Of a DNA stretch of 64,000 nucleotides, positions 54,550 through 63,206 are shown in pieces. Position 1 is the first letter of the stretch. The number at the start of each line of letters is the position of its first letter. A program made the position numbers and the translations under genes. The notes beneath the pieces were generated by a model. It was not told the DNA's origin. It saw only the letters and a program-made list of their open reading frames with translations, and made no database searches. This DNA comes from Alphaproteobacteria bacterium. Lineage in GTDB: Bacteria; Pseudomonadota; Alphaproteobacteria; Rhodobacterales; Rhodobacteraceae. The DNA lies in the NCBI GenBank assembly GCA_030427145.1, contig JAUHWT010000004.1:62001-126000 (forward strand). Direction: 5' to 3'.

Positions 54550-55388
54550 AACTTCTCCGCGTCGGCCCCGAAGGCCAGGAACGCCCCGCCCTGCTGGACG
54601 AAAATGAAACGTTGCGCGACCTGTCATCCGTCGTGCCGGACATTGCCGGCGACACTCTGACGCCTGAAGGGATCGACCGGCTGCGCGCCGTGGACCCTAT
54701 CAGCTTGCCGAAGATTACCGGTTCCCCCAGAATTGGCCCCTGCGTCGGCTCGGTCGGAAAATTCATCTGCATCGGACTGAACTATGCCGACCACGCCCAG
54801 GAAAGCGGTATGGAGGTTCCCAAGGAACCCGTAATCTTTATGAAAGCAACGTCGTCGATCTGCGGTCCCAATGACGATGTCGTTCTGCCCGAAGGGGCCG
54901 ACAAGGGTGACTGGGAAGTTGAACTCGGCGTCGTGATCGGCAAACCGGCCAAGAACGTCGCAGAGGCCGACGCGCTTGAGCATGTTGCGGGATACTGCGT
55001 CGTCAACGATGTCTCCGAACGCGCTTTCCAACTGGAACATGGTGGACAGTGGGTTAAGGGAAAATCCGCGGACACTTTCGGTCCAATTGGCCCGTGGCTC
55101 GTGACCCGTGACGAGGTTGGGGATCCCGCCGACCTCGACATGTGGCTCGAACTGAACGGCCGCCGGGTTCAGGACGGATCAACCAGGACGATGATTTTCG
55201 GTGTGGCCCATGTGGTGTCCTACCTGTCCCGGTACATGTCCTTGCAACCCGGCGACATTATTTCCACCGGCACACCCCCGGGCGTCGGCCTTGGCATGTC
55301 ACCGCCACAATTCCTGAAAACCGGCGACGAAATGCGCCTGTCCATCCAGGGAATGGGCGAACAGCACCAGGCCGTTCGGCAGGGCTGA
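54546..55388 (+). CDS. fumarylacetoacetate hydrolase family protein, 2,4-diketo-3-deoxy-L-rhamnonate hydrolase-like
   Basis: A 280-residue FAH-fold hydrolase: CIGLNYADHAQESGMEVP, the metal motif DWEVELGVVIGKPAK, NDVSERAFQ, KSADTFGPIGPWLV and STGTPPGVGLGM. Members in deoxysugar operons (LRA6 in Sphingomonas) split 2,4-diketo-3-deoxy-L-rhamnonate into pyruvate and lactate. The surrounding mutarotase, dehydratases and SDR support that role. It is the last gene of the plus-strand operon and is followed by a terminator. Confidence 0.88.
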   Translation: MKLLRVGPEGQERPALLDENETLRDLSSVVPDIAGDTLTPEGIDRLRAVDPISLPKITGSPRIGPCVGSVGKFICIGLNYADHAQESGMEVPKEPVIFMKATSSICGPNDDVVLPEGADKGDWEVELGVVIGKPAKNVAEADALEHVAGYCVVNDVSERAFQLEHGGQWVKGKSADTFGPIGPWLVTRDEVGDPADLDMWLELNGRRVQDGSTRTMIFGVAHVVSYLSRYMSLQPGDIISTGTPPGVGLGMSPPQFLKTGDEMRLSIQGMGEQHQAVRQG

Positions 55389-55412
55389 AATCCGCAATCA
55401 TCCTAAGAGGCG

Positions 55413-55443
55413 AAGGGGCCGGCGCGTTAACGCCGACCCCTTT
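55413..55443. terminator. terminator between the rhamnose-type operon and the DUF2264 gene
   Basis: AAGGGG-CCGGCG and CGCCG-A-CCCCTT form an approximately 11-bp stem with one mismatch and a 6-nt loop, ending in TTT. It lies between convergent genes and can serve both strands. Confidence 0.7.
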
Positions 55444-55467
55444 GCTTTATCAACCCGTGGAATCGGG

Positions 55468-57345
55468 TCAGGACTGGTCCAGATCCCAAACCCTGATCAC
55501 GACACCACCGTTCCGCATGGCGTCCAGGTCATCCATGGACGGCATTCCGCCGACGGGTTCGGACACCGGGTCTCCCCCGTTTCGACCCGCATAAACCCAT
55601 GCGCCCAGGCTCCACTCTCCCGGCTCCAAATCGACCGTCAACTGAGGCACCCAGGTCCGGGGATGCATAACATTCGTATTCGGCTCGGGGCTCACAACCC
55701 GCGGCAAACGATGCGTTTGGCCGGGCAAAGGCGCCGCCACGTCAACGACGCAACTCGTGTCACGCGCGGTCACGATCCGCGCCAGCCTGTCGGTAACCTC
55801 AGGCTCCAAAGCAGGCCCAGGGGTCGGATCATCGCGGCAAACCGCAAAGCCACCCTCAACCGTCTGGACACGCCGCGCGGTGCGAATACGGTGCAACCGC
55901 AGGTGCCAGGGCGGCCGGGCGAGGAGCCAGGTTTCCACCTCGACCTCCGACATGGGGGACCAGGCCGAATAGATCCAGTCCTCCCCGATCCGGGCCATAC
56001 TCTCCCGACAGCGCACCATGGCCAGTTCGCCATCTTCCGAGAAAGCCAGCATGTTGTCGAAGGGACCGTTTCCGAAGGCGCGACCTTCCGTTTCCACGCT
56101 GAATCCATACCGGGTGGAATAGGCAAACTTGTTGTACTTTTCCGCCGTTCGGCCAAAGGTCGGTGACTGCTGACCGCCTGCCAGAACCGTAACATCGCCC
56201 TGGGTCTCGTACTTCACCATTCCAGGCTCAGGCAGGCTCACCACCCGCGGACGCGGTTGCGGAGCCGCCTCATCCGCCGCCCAGAACGGGTGATCCTCGG
56301 GCAGCGCGAGCGGCGCAAATGCCTTCATCGCCCAGTATGGCGACCCCGGCGAATTGTAGCGCTCGGCCATGTTCAGTTGCGGATAGCCATATCCGATGGT
56401 GAGCACTCCGCGCGGATCAACAATGGGCCGCTCCGACCACCATCGCAAATTCCGCGCCCAAAGCCCCCGTATCTCGCCCCAGGGCAGTGCCTCCTCCCCC
56501 GCAAGGGCCAGCGTCCCCCAGAAACCGGCATGGGCAAACCGGTACGTCAGCGAACGCCCGTAAGGCAACGCTGACCCGTCCGCCCCGTACCAGTGTGCGA
56601 TCTGCGGCGCGAAAAAGCGGGCGCGCTCCCGAAACCGGTCCCGTCGGGCCGCATCAGCCTCCGGCCCGTATTGCGCATAGATCAGACCATAAAAATGCAT
56701 CGCGAAGGGGATGTAGTGATCCGCCTGACGCTGACTGCCATCGCGGTACCAGCCGTTGCCCATGGCCCAGCTCTCAAGCCGGTCGAGATTGCCCTCAATA
56801 ATCGACAGGTCGTGCTCAACACCGACCCGGGTCAGCCCAAGGGATACAAGCACATGAAAGAAATTCCAGTTATTCGGCGCAGGCGTCTGTTGCAGTGAGT
56901 TCAGCAGCCAGTCGCGGAGGCAGTCGCGCCCACGGTCCGTCATACCGTCCCAAAAAACTTCCGGCGCCAGAGCCAGCGCGTAGCCGATAGCCGCGCTCTC
57001 GACCATCCGTTGATCCCGGTTGGTCACTGGCCCCCAGTATTCCGGATGGTCCGGATCGGACCCGTGTTGTAACCCCTCAACAAACTTCCCGATGCCCTCA
57101 AAGCTCCCGCCACCGGCCAACAGCGGCGCAAGCCCCCAAAAAGGCCGAACCAGGCCCTCGAGATCGGCCGCTGAAATATGAAAATGCGCACCGGTTGCAC
57201 CGAGTGTGACGCGGGCACAGCCCGTAGACATGGCACCGAGCAAAGGACGGCACAGATCACTCACCGCCCTTTGAGCGTCAGCCCGGGTCGCAAACGGGTT
57301 TCCGGCCAGAGGATTGTTTGTTTTCGAAACGGGAAGATGCTGCAT
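55468..57345 (-). CDS. DUF2264 domain-containing protein, probable glycoside hydrolase
   Basis: A 625-residue protein with no signal peptide. The N-terminal two thirds are helical with repeated aromatic motifs fitting an (alpha/alpha)6 barrel (FWGLAPLLAGGGSFEGI, ADHYIPFAMHFYGLIYA, YRFAHAGFWGTLAL); the last third is beta-rich. This is the DUF2264 family; from memory some members are beta-glucuronidases placed in GH154. The ATG shares one base with the ATPase stop, so it is translated with the transporter. It probably acts in the cytoplasm on the imported oligosaccharide. The activity is not proven by sequence. Confidence 0.82.
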   Translation of the reverse strand: MQHLPVSKTNNPLAGNPFATRADAQRAVSDLCRPLLGAMSTGCARVTLGATGAHFHISAADLEGLVRPFWGLAPLLAGGGSFEGIGKFVEGLQHGSDPDHPEYWGPVTNRDQRMVESAAIGYALALAPEVFWDGMTDRGRDCLRDWLLNSLQQTPAPNNWNFFHVLVSLGLTRVGVEHDLSIIEGNLDRLESWAMGNGWYRDGSQRQADHYIPFAMHFYGLIYAQYGPEADAARRDRFRERARFFAPQIAHWYGADGSALPYGRSLTYRFAHAGFWGTLALAGEEALPWGEIRGLWARNLRWWSERPIVDPRGVLTIGYGYPQLNMAERYNSPGSPYWAMKAFAPLALPEDHPFWAADEAAPQPRPRVVSLPEPGMVKYETQGDVTVLAGGQQSPTFGRTAEKYNKFAYSTRYGFSVETEGRAFGNGPFDNMLAFSEDGELAMVRCRESMARIGEDWIYSAWSPMSEVEVETWLLARPPWHLRLHRIRTARRVQTVEGGFAVCRDDPTPGPALEPEVTDRLARIVTARDTSCVVDVAAPLPGQTHRLPRVVSPEPNTNVMHPRTWVPQLTVDLEPGEWSLGAWVYAGRNGGDPVSEPVGGMPSMDDLDAMRNGGVVIRVWDLDQS

Positions 57346-59015
57346 CAGGCCACCAGATGTCGTTTGCGTGGATCGGGAATGGGAACTGCGGAGATCAGCC
57401 GTTGGGTATAGGGCTCCTGCGGGCTGTCGCAGATCTGGATTGCGGTGCCGGTCTCGACCACGCTGCCCTTGTGCATCACGGCCACCCGGTCACAAAAATA
57501 TCGAACGACCCCAATGTCATGGGCGATAAACAGGATCGCGAGATCAAGTTCATCCCGAAGCGTGAGAAGCAGATCGAGGATCTGCGCCCGAATTGAACCA
57601 TCCAGCGCAGAGGTCGCCTCATCGGCAATAATCACGCGGGGATCGAGAGCAATGGCGCGTGCAATACCGATCCGCTGACGCTGCCCGCCGGAGAAGGCAT
57701 GCGGATACCGCTCCATGGCTGAGGCCGGCAGTCCCACACGTTCCAACAGCGCACCAACCCGCTTCTTCAGTTCCGCACCCTTGAGCAGACCGTTCACCAG
57801 TAGCGGTTCACCAATGATCTGTTCCACGGTCATGCGCGGATTGAGCGAGCCATAAGGGTCCTGGAAAATCATGCGCATCTCGCGATACACCTGACCGTCC
57901 CGGAAACCCGACTTATGGGTCAGGTCCTTAACCGCGCCGTCACGGGTATGGTAGACCGCGTCGCCTTCCTGCGGCTGGAAACGCCCCATGAGCACCCGCG
58001 CCAGCGTGGTCTTGCCCGACCCGGATTCCCCAACAATGCCAAGGATCTCGCCCCGGCGCAGTTCGATCGAAACATCGTTCAGGGCACGCACTCCGCCCGT
58101 TGCCCCTTTTCGGATCTTTTTCTTCGTTGGAAAGGTCAGGGAAAGACCGCTTGTCTCGATCAACACCTCATCCGACCCGGCTCCGTTCCGGCCGTGCGGC
58201 GCCTCATCGAGGCCCATCGAGGCCTTCAAAAGTTTCTTCGTGTAAGCATGTTGAGGCGCGTGAAACACCGTATCCACCGGACCGGTCTCGACCACGGACC
58301 CGTGGAGCATCACAACAACCTGGTCGGCAATCTCCGCCACCACGCCCATATCGTGGGTGATGAACATAACCGCCATATCGCGGCTTTCCTGAAGGCCTTT
58401 CAGAAGTTTGAGGATCTCGGCCTGGGTCGTCACATCAAGGGCAGTGGTCGGCTCATCCGCAATCAGAATGTCCGGCTCACAGCCAAGCGCCATCGCAATC
58501 ATCGCACGCTGTCGCATACCGCCCGAATACTCAAACGGATACCGGTCAATGGCCTCCTCCGGATTGGCAATGTGCACTGCCCGCAGGGCGTCAATGGCCT
58601 TCTCCCGGGCCTCCGCCGCAGTCACATCCTGGTGCAGCAGGATCGCCTCGATTATCTGCTGCCCAATGGTGTGCACCGGACTGAGCGACGACATCGGCTC
58701 CTGAAAAATCATCGCGATGCGCGCACCGCGCACGGCACGGATATCCGCCCCGTCCGGATCGAGACCGGACAACTCAATCCTCTGCCCGGCGGCAACATCC
58801 ACCAGGTTGATGGCCCCCGACTTGATGACCGCCGGCTCGACGATGTTCAAAACCGCGCGCGCCGTCACCGACTTACCGGAGCCGGATTCGCCCACGAAAC
58901 AGGTGGTTTCCCCCAGCTTCAGATCGAAACCGACATCCGAAATGGCCGTCGTCTCTCCCTTGCGGTGCGGAAACGCCACCGTCAGGCCGCGAACTTCGAG
59001 TACCGTATCACTCAT
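57345..59015 (-). CDS. Opp/Dpp-type ABC transporter ATP-binding protein, fused DppD-DppF
   Basis: A 556-residue protein with two complete ATPase domains. The first has [37 protein letters not shown] and [11 protein letters not shown]. The second has [39 protein letters not shown] and IIADEATSALD. They correspond to the separate ATPases at 34684 and 33705. The cysteine-rich tails of those proteins are missing. ATG 59015 follows GAGGAGA; an earlier in-frame start overlaps the permease and is rejected. Confidence 0.93.
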   Translation of the reverse strand: MSDTVLEVRGLTVAFPHRKGETTAISDVGFDLKLGETTCFVGESGSGKSVTARAVLNIVEPAVIKSGAINLVDVAAGQRIELSGLDPDGADIRAVRGARIAMIFQEPMSSLSPVHTIGQQIIEAILLHQDVTAAEAREKAIDALRAVHIANPEEAIDRYPFEYSGGMRQRAMIAMALGCEPDILIADEPTTALDVTTQAEILKLLKGLQESRDMAVMFITHDMGVVAEIADQVVVMLHGSVVETGPVDTVFHAPQHAYTKKLLKASMGLDEAPHGRNGAGSDEVLIETSGLSLTFPTKKKIRKGATGGVRALNDVSIELRRGEILGIVGESGSGKTTLARVLMGRFQPQEGDAVYHTRDGAVKDLTHKSGFRDGQVYREMRMIFQDPYGSLNPRMTVEQIIGEPLLVNGLLKGAELKKRVGALLERVGLPASAMERYPHAFSGGQRQRIGIARAIALDPRVIIADEATSALDGSIRAQILDLLLTLRDELDLAILFIAHDIGVVRYFCDRVAVMHKGSVVETGTAIQICDSPQEPYTQRLISAVPIPDPRKRHLVA

Positions 59016-59025
59016 GGCAGTCTCC

Positions 59026-60216
59026 TCACTTCGCGTAGGGATCGGCGGCATCGCGCAGCCCGTCACCGATGAAATTCATCGCCAGTACCGAGATCACAAT
59101 CGCAGCCCCGGGCAACAGCAGCCAGGGCGCGGTAGCCAGCGTCCGGATGTTCTGCGCTTCCTGAAGCAGCACACCCCAGGAAATCACCGGAGCCTGAAGC
59201 CCCAGCCCGAGGAAGGACAGCGCCGTTTCCGCGAGGATCATCGCCGGCACCGCGAGGGAGGCAGCCGTAATGATGTGGCTCGTAAAGGCCGGGACCATGT
59301 GGCGGACAATCACCCGAAAATGCGAGCAACCGTCGTAGCGCGCTGCAGCGACATAATCCTCACCATTGAGCGCCAGGAAACGACCCCGCACCACGCGGGC
59401 AAGCTCGGTCCATCCAAGGAAGGACAGGATCAGGGTGATGGCAAAATACGTCTGGAGCGGTGACCAGTCCGACGGCATGGCCGCGGCCAAACCCATCCAG
59501 AGGGGTATTGTGGGAAGGGATCGCAGAAATTCAATCGCCCTCTGCGTTGCCGCATCAAACCAGCCGCCGAAATACCCCGCCGCGCCGCCAATAATGACGC
59601 CCAGCACAAGGCTCATGACCACACCGACAAGACCCACCGAGAGGGAAATCTGCGTGCCATAAACCAGCCGCGAGAACATATCCCGGCCCAGACGGTCCGC
59701 TCCAAACAGATAAAACGGATCACGGGACCGTTCCGGTGCGAGCAGATGGATGTCCGTCGGGATCAACCCGAACAGTTTGTATTCCCAGCCCCGTTTGAAG
59801 AAGCTCAGATAGATCTTCTTTTCCTCGTCGATAACAAAGGTCCGGCGCAGCGCCTCGGGCTCAATTTCGACTGAATACCCGTATACATACGGCCGGAAAG
59901 ACCACCCGTCCTGGGACCGGTCAATGAAGTGCAGCGCCTGTGGCGGCGCGTAGGTGTAACGCGCCTTGACGTCGCCGGGATCATTCGGAGCAACAAACCC
60001 GGCGAAGAGTGCCACCAGAACAAATGCGCCGAGCACCCAAAGGCTGACAACCGCGAGGCGGTGCCGCGCGAACCGGCGGCGAATAAGCTGCCATTGGCTT
60101 TCCGTGCCGTGACTGTGGTCTATCCGGGGATCGGCCTCGAAAGCCGGCACGTCGGGAGTATCCTGAACGTCACCGATCCGGCCGTCCGGTGAATTTGCGG
60201 GGGTCGTCAGGGGCAT
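59026..60216 (-). CDS. Opp/Dpp-type ABC transporter permease (DppC-like) with long periplasmic insert
   Basis: A 396-residue permease. After the first helix (about 50-70) there is a long extracytoplasmic insert before [15 protein letters not shown], as in its paralogue at 35699. EVRGKF of the paralogue is VVRGRF here, and the protein ends [13 protein letters not shown]. The ATG at 60216 shares a base with the upstream permease stop (TGATG), with GGGAG 7 nt before it. Confidence 0.9.
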   Translation of the reverse strand: MPLTTPANSPDGRIGDVQDTPDVPAFEADPRIDHSHGTESQWQLIRRRFARHRLAVVSLWVLGAFVLVALFAGFVAPNDPGDVKARYTYAPPQALHFIDRSQDGWSFRPYVYGYSVEIEPEALRRTFVIDEEKKIYLSFFKRGWEYKLFGLIPTDIHLLAPERSRDPFYLFGADRLGRDMFSRLVYGTQISLSVGLVGVVMSLVLGVIIGGAAGYFGGWFDAATQRAIEFLRSLPTIPLWMGLAAAMPSDWSPLQTYFAITLILSFLGWTELARVVRGRFLALNGEDYVAAARYDGCSHFRVIVRHMVPAFTSHIITAASLAVPAMILAETALSFLGLGLQAPVISWGVLLQEAQNIRTLATAPWLLLPGAAIVISVLAMNFIGDGLRDAADPYAK

Positions 60217-61214
60217 CACGTGGCTCCCACCATGCCGAGCCGGATACGCGGATCAATCCAGGCCAGCAGAAGATCTGAAATCAGGGTGCCTACGAGCGTC
60301 AGCAGTCCCATGAACATGATGAGCGCGCCCGCCAGGTACATGTCTTGGCTCAGAAGCGCGCGGAGCAGGATCGGCGACAGGGTCGGCAGATTGAGAACGA
60401 TAGCGGTCACAAAAGACGATGAAATCACCGTGGGCAGCACCCATCCGATGGTTGAAACGAGAGGGTTCATCGCCACCCGCACCGGGTACCGCCAGATAAG
60501 CCGCCGCCTCGGCAGGCCCTTGGCTCGCGCGGTCAGAACATAAGGCTTGTTCAGCTCGTCCAGCAGGTTGGCCCGCAAAACACGAACCAGCTGCGCCGCA
60601 CCGGCCGTTGAGATCACAAGGATCGGGGCCCAGACATGACTGGCAAAATCAAGGAACCGGTCAATCGACCAGCGCGCATTCATGTATTCCGGCGAAAACA
60701 GGCCCGTGATCGTCACGCCGAACCAGTTGTAGCAGATGTACATCAGCACGAGCGCAAACAGAAAATTCGGCAGGGCAAGTCCCAGGAACCCGAAAATCGT
60801 CGCGAAATAGTCCCCCATGGAATACTGATTGACTGCGGAATAGATGCCGATGGGTATCGAGACCGCCCACATCACCACCACTGCGGTCAGTTCAACGGCG
60901 AGGGAAATTCCGATCCGTTGCGAGAAAATCTCGGAAACCGGAAGCTGCATCTCGAAACTGTATCCGAAGTTGCCCCTCAGAATTTCAGAGATCCATGCCC
61001 AGTACTGAACCAGCACCGGTGAATCCAGCTTGTAGCGGTCCCGCAGCGCGTTGATCGTTTCCTGATCCACGCTCTCCCCCGCCGCCGAAAGGCTGGCGAT
61101 GTAGGACGTGACAAAATCTCCAGGTGGCAGCTGGATCACGATGAAGACCACAACCGACAACGCGAGCAGTGTCAGAATCATCGTCATCAGCCTGCGGCTC
61201 AGATAGCTCAGCAT
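60216..61214 (-). CDS. Opp/Dpp-type ABC transporter permease (DppB-like)
   Basis: A 332-residue permease with about six helices: IQLPPGDFVTSYIASL, the loop RVLRANLLDELNKPYVLTAR with AKGLP, and LLAWIDPRIRLG near the end. ATG 61214 follows GGGAGG at 7 nt; the earlier in-frame start lies in the hairpin region and is rejected. It is a clear paralogue of the protein at 36841. Confidence 0.92.
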   Translation of the reverse strand: MLSYLSRRLMTMILTLLALSVVVFIVIQLPPGDFVTSYIASLSAAGESVDQETINALRDRYKLDSPVLVQYWAWISEILRGNFGYSFEMQLPVSEIFSQRIGISLAVELTAVVVMWAVSIPIGIYSAVNQYSMGDYFATIFGFLGLALPNFLFALVLMYICYNWFGVTITGLFSPEYMNARWSIDRFLDFASHVWAPILVISTAGAAQLVRVLRANLLDELNKPYVLTARAKGLPRRRLIWRYPVRVAMNPLVSTIGWVLPTVISSSFVTAIVLNLPTLSPILLRALLSQDMYLAGALIMFMGLLTLVGTLISDLLLAWIDPRIRLGMVGAT

Positions 61215-61247
61215 GATTTTTCCTCCCCCTGCGGAAGACGCGGGATT

Positions 61248-61270
61248 GGGCACGCCCGACTGGCGCGCCC
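61248..61270 (-). other. intercistronic hairpin after the second Opp-type binding-protein gene
   Basis: GGGC-a-CGCC (61248-61256) pairs with GGCG-c-GCCC (61262-61270) around a 5-nt loop, with one mismatch. It lies in the gap between binding-protein stop and permease start and has no T run. Confidence 0.55.
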
Positions 61271-61280
61271 TGAACACGCC

Positions 61281-63170
61281 CTACTTTTTGTAGTAGAGTT
61301 GCGCGGTTTCCATCGGCCCTGGCTGCGGGTACATCCAGGTATAGATCTGGCCGTCCGGCACGTTGCCCAGGTTCTCGTTGGCAACGATGTAGCCATCCGC
61401 CGGAAGAACCGTACCCATCACGTAGAACTGCTCTGCCGCAATATCGAGGATCTCACCAAACAGCTCTTCCTGTTTCTCCCGGTCGGGCGTCGCGATCAGT
61501 TCGACATAGAGGTCCATCTGTTCCCTGACCTCCGCCGGCGGCTCCTCGGCAAGCGTGCTGCCACCTTTCATGAACCACTGCGCCCATTTCTCGGCAAAGG
61601 CGGATTCGAGGTTGAAGGGGAAATAGTACCGCGGGTCGAGCAGCGCATCGGCAAGCCCACCGTCACCCCACCAGACATGCATGTCGTGGGTGTTGTTTTG
61701 GATGCGCTCGTAAACGAGGCTGCGCTCGGCGTTACGGGCGTCCAGATCGATCCCAATCTCTTTCCAGTGCTCGACGATCAGCTGGGCAATGTCATTGAAC
61801 TCAACCTGATCGGATGGCGAAAACAGCTGAATGCGGATCGGTTCCCCATCGAAACCGAGGCGAATGCCGTCAGAGTTGCGCTCCGTGAGTCCAAGTCCGT
61901 CAAGCAGCTCGTTGGCCCTGTCCGGGTCGTATTCCGTGAACTGGGTCGCCAGTTCCTCATTGTAGAAGCGTGAGCTGGGACGCGGCGCCGCCTGATACGG
62001 CTCTCCCTGACCCGCGAAGACAACGTCAATAATCTCCTCGCGATCCATCGCCAGCGACAATGCGACGCGGAAATCCTTTTCATTGTAAAGCTTGCGTTTT
62101 TCCGGATCGTCGTGGGTCAGGTTCAGCTGGAAAATCGCGTGGTTCATTCGCGCGTCAGTAGTCGCTTTAAGCGTATAGCCACCGCTGTCCTGCCCGTCAT
62201 AAATAACCGGTTTGTTGGTCACCGTCGCGAAATGCCGGTTGGAGAAATCAACTTCGCCATTCACGACCTTCAGAACGATGTCCTCGACATTTTCGGTCTG
62301 AACCATCTGCACCTTGTCGATATAGGGAAGCTGCTGACCCTCGGTATCGACCTTGAAGAAATACGGGTTCCGCTCAAATTCGATCAGCTGGTTCAGGCCG
62401 TCATAAGGCGTGACCTGCCTCCAGGCAAAGAGCAGCGGCCGGTCCTCATCCACGAAGTTGAAAAAACAGCTCTGTTCAATCGCCTGCGACCAGCCGTCAA
62501 AACCCGCATCCTGCGCGGCCTGGTTGGCATCCGGGTTCACATCAGGGAAGTATTTCCCGCAGTAGTGCTTCGCCGCATTGACAATGAACTGCCCCTCAAC
62601 CGTTGCCAGACGCTCCAGGAAAAGACCATTGGGATCTGAAAGGGTAACCTTAAACGTCAGCGGATCGATGACCTCGCCGCTGATCTTCTCCCATTCGAAA
62701 CCGCCCGGCTTGCGACCGGCGTAGGCCGGGCTTGTCATGATATCGAGTGCGAATTTGAGGTCCTCGGCAGTAAACGGTTCTCCGTCCGACCATTTGTGCC
62801 CCTCGCGCAGGTGGAACGTGAACTCGGTCGCATCCTCATTCACCTCAAACTTTTCCGCCACATTCGGAACGACCTTGGTCCACTCATAATCGTAGGCCAC
62901 CAGCGGCTGATAACCCACCGTGCGGCGGATCCATCCCGTGTCATAGGTCCCCTTGAGAGCCGAGCGCCAGACACCACCATAGGTCCCCACAGACTCTATC
63001 GGCGTCAGGACCATCGGGTTGTCCGGCACACGCTCCGCAAGCGGCGGCAGGTTGCCCGCATCGACCTCAGCCTGCAGGGCCGGTGCCTGGGTATAGTCCT
63101 GCCCCAGGGCCGGGCCGGCCAGCGCCGCAAGCGCCGTCAGCGATATGGTCGTGAAATGGGTTCTCAGCAT
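61281..63170 (-). CDS. ABC transporter substrate-binding protein, family 5 (Opp/Dpp type)
   Basis: A 629-residue exported protein with a Sec signal ending near PALGQDY (residue 23). Family-5 marks: YGGVWRSALKG, FTFHLREGHKWSDGEPF, RNPYFFKVDTEGQQLPYID and FRVALSLAMDREEIIDVV. These match the paralogue at 37904 almost word for word, so both belong to one long-form subfamily that seems linked to carbohydrate operons. GGGAGG lies 8 nt before the ATG. It follows an isomerase gene after 36 bp. Confidence 0.92.
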   Translation of the reverse strand: MLRTHFTTISLTALAALAGPALGQDYTQAPALQAEVDAGNLPPLAERVPDNPMVLTPIESVGTYGGVWRSALKGTYDTGWIRRTVGYQPLVAYDYEWTKVVPNVAEKFEVNEDATEFTFHLREGHKWSDGEPFTAEDLKFALDIMTSPAYAGRKPGGFEWEKISGEVIDPLTFKVTLSDPNGLFLERLATVEGQFIVNAAKHYCGKYFPDVNPDANQAAQDAGFDGWSQAIEQSCFFNFVDEDRPLLFAWRQVTPYDGLNQLIEFERNPYFFKVDTEGQQLPYIDKVQMVQTENVEDIVLKVVNGEVDFSNRHFATVTNKPVIYDGQDSGGYTLKATTDARMNHAIFQLNLTHDDPEKRKLYNEKDFRVALSLAMDREEIIDVVFAGQGEPYQAAPRPSSRFYNEELATQFTEYDPDRANELLDGLGLTERNSDGIRLGFDGEPIRIQLFSPSDQVEFNDIAQLIVEHWKEIGIDLDARNAERSLVYERIQNNTHDMHVWWGDGGLADALLDPRYYFPFNLESAFAEKWAQWFMKGGSTLAEEPPAEVREQMDLYVELIATPDREKQEELFGEILDIAAEQFYVMGTVLPADGYIVANENLGNVPDGQIYTWMYPQPGPMETAQLYYKK

Positions 63171-63206
63171 TCGTCGTTCCTCCCGTGGGTTGCTGTATTT
63201 TTCGTT

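Noticed and set aside
57915-59072. 385-codon plus-strand frame opposite the fused ATPase
   Set aside because: Antisense to two complete ATPase domains; no ribosome site or protein family marks.
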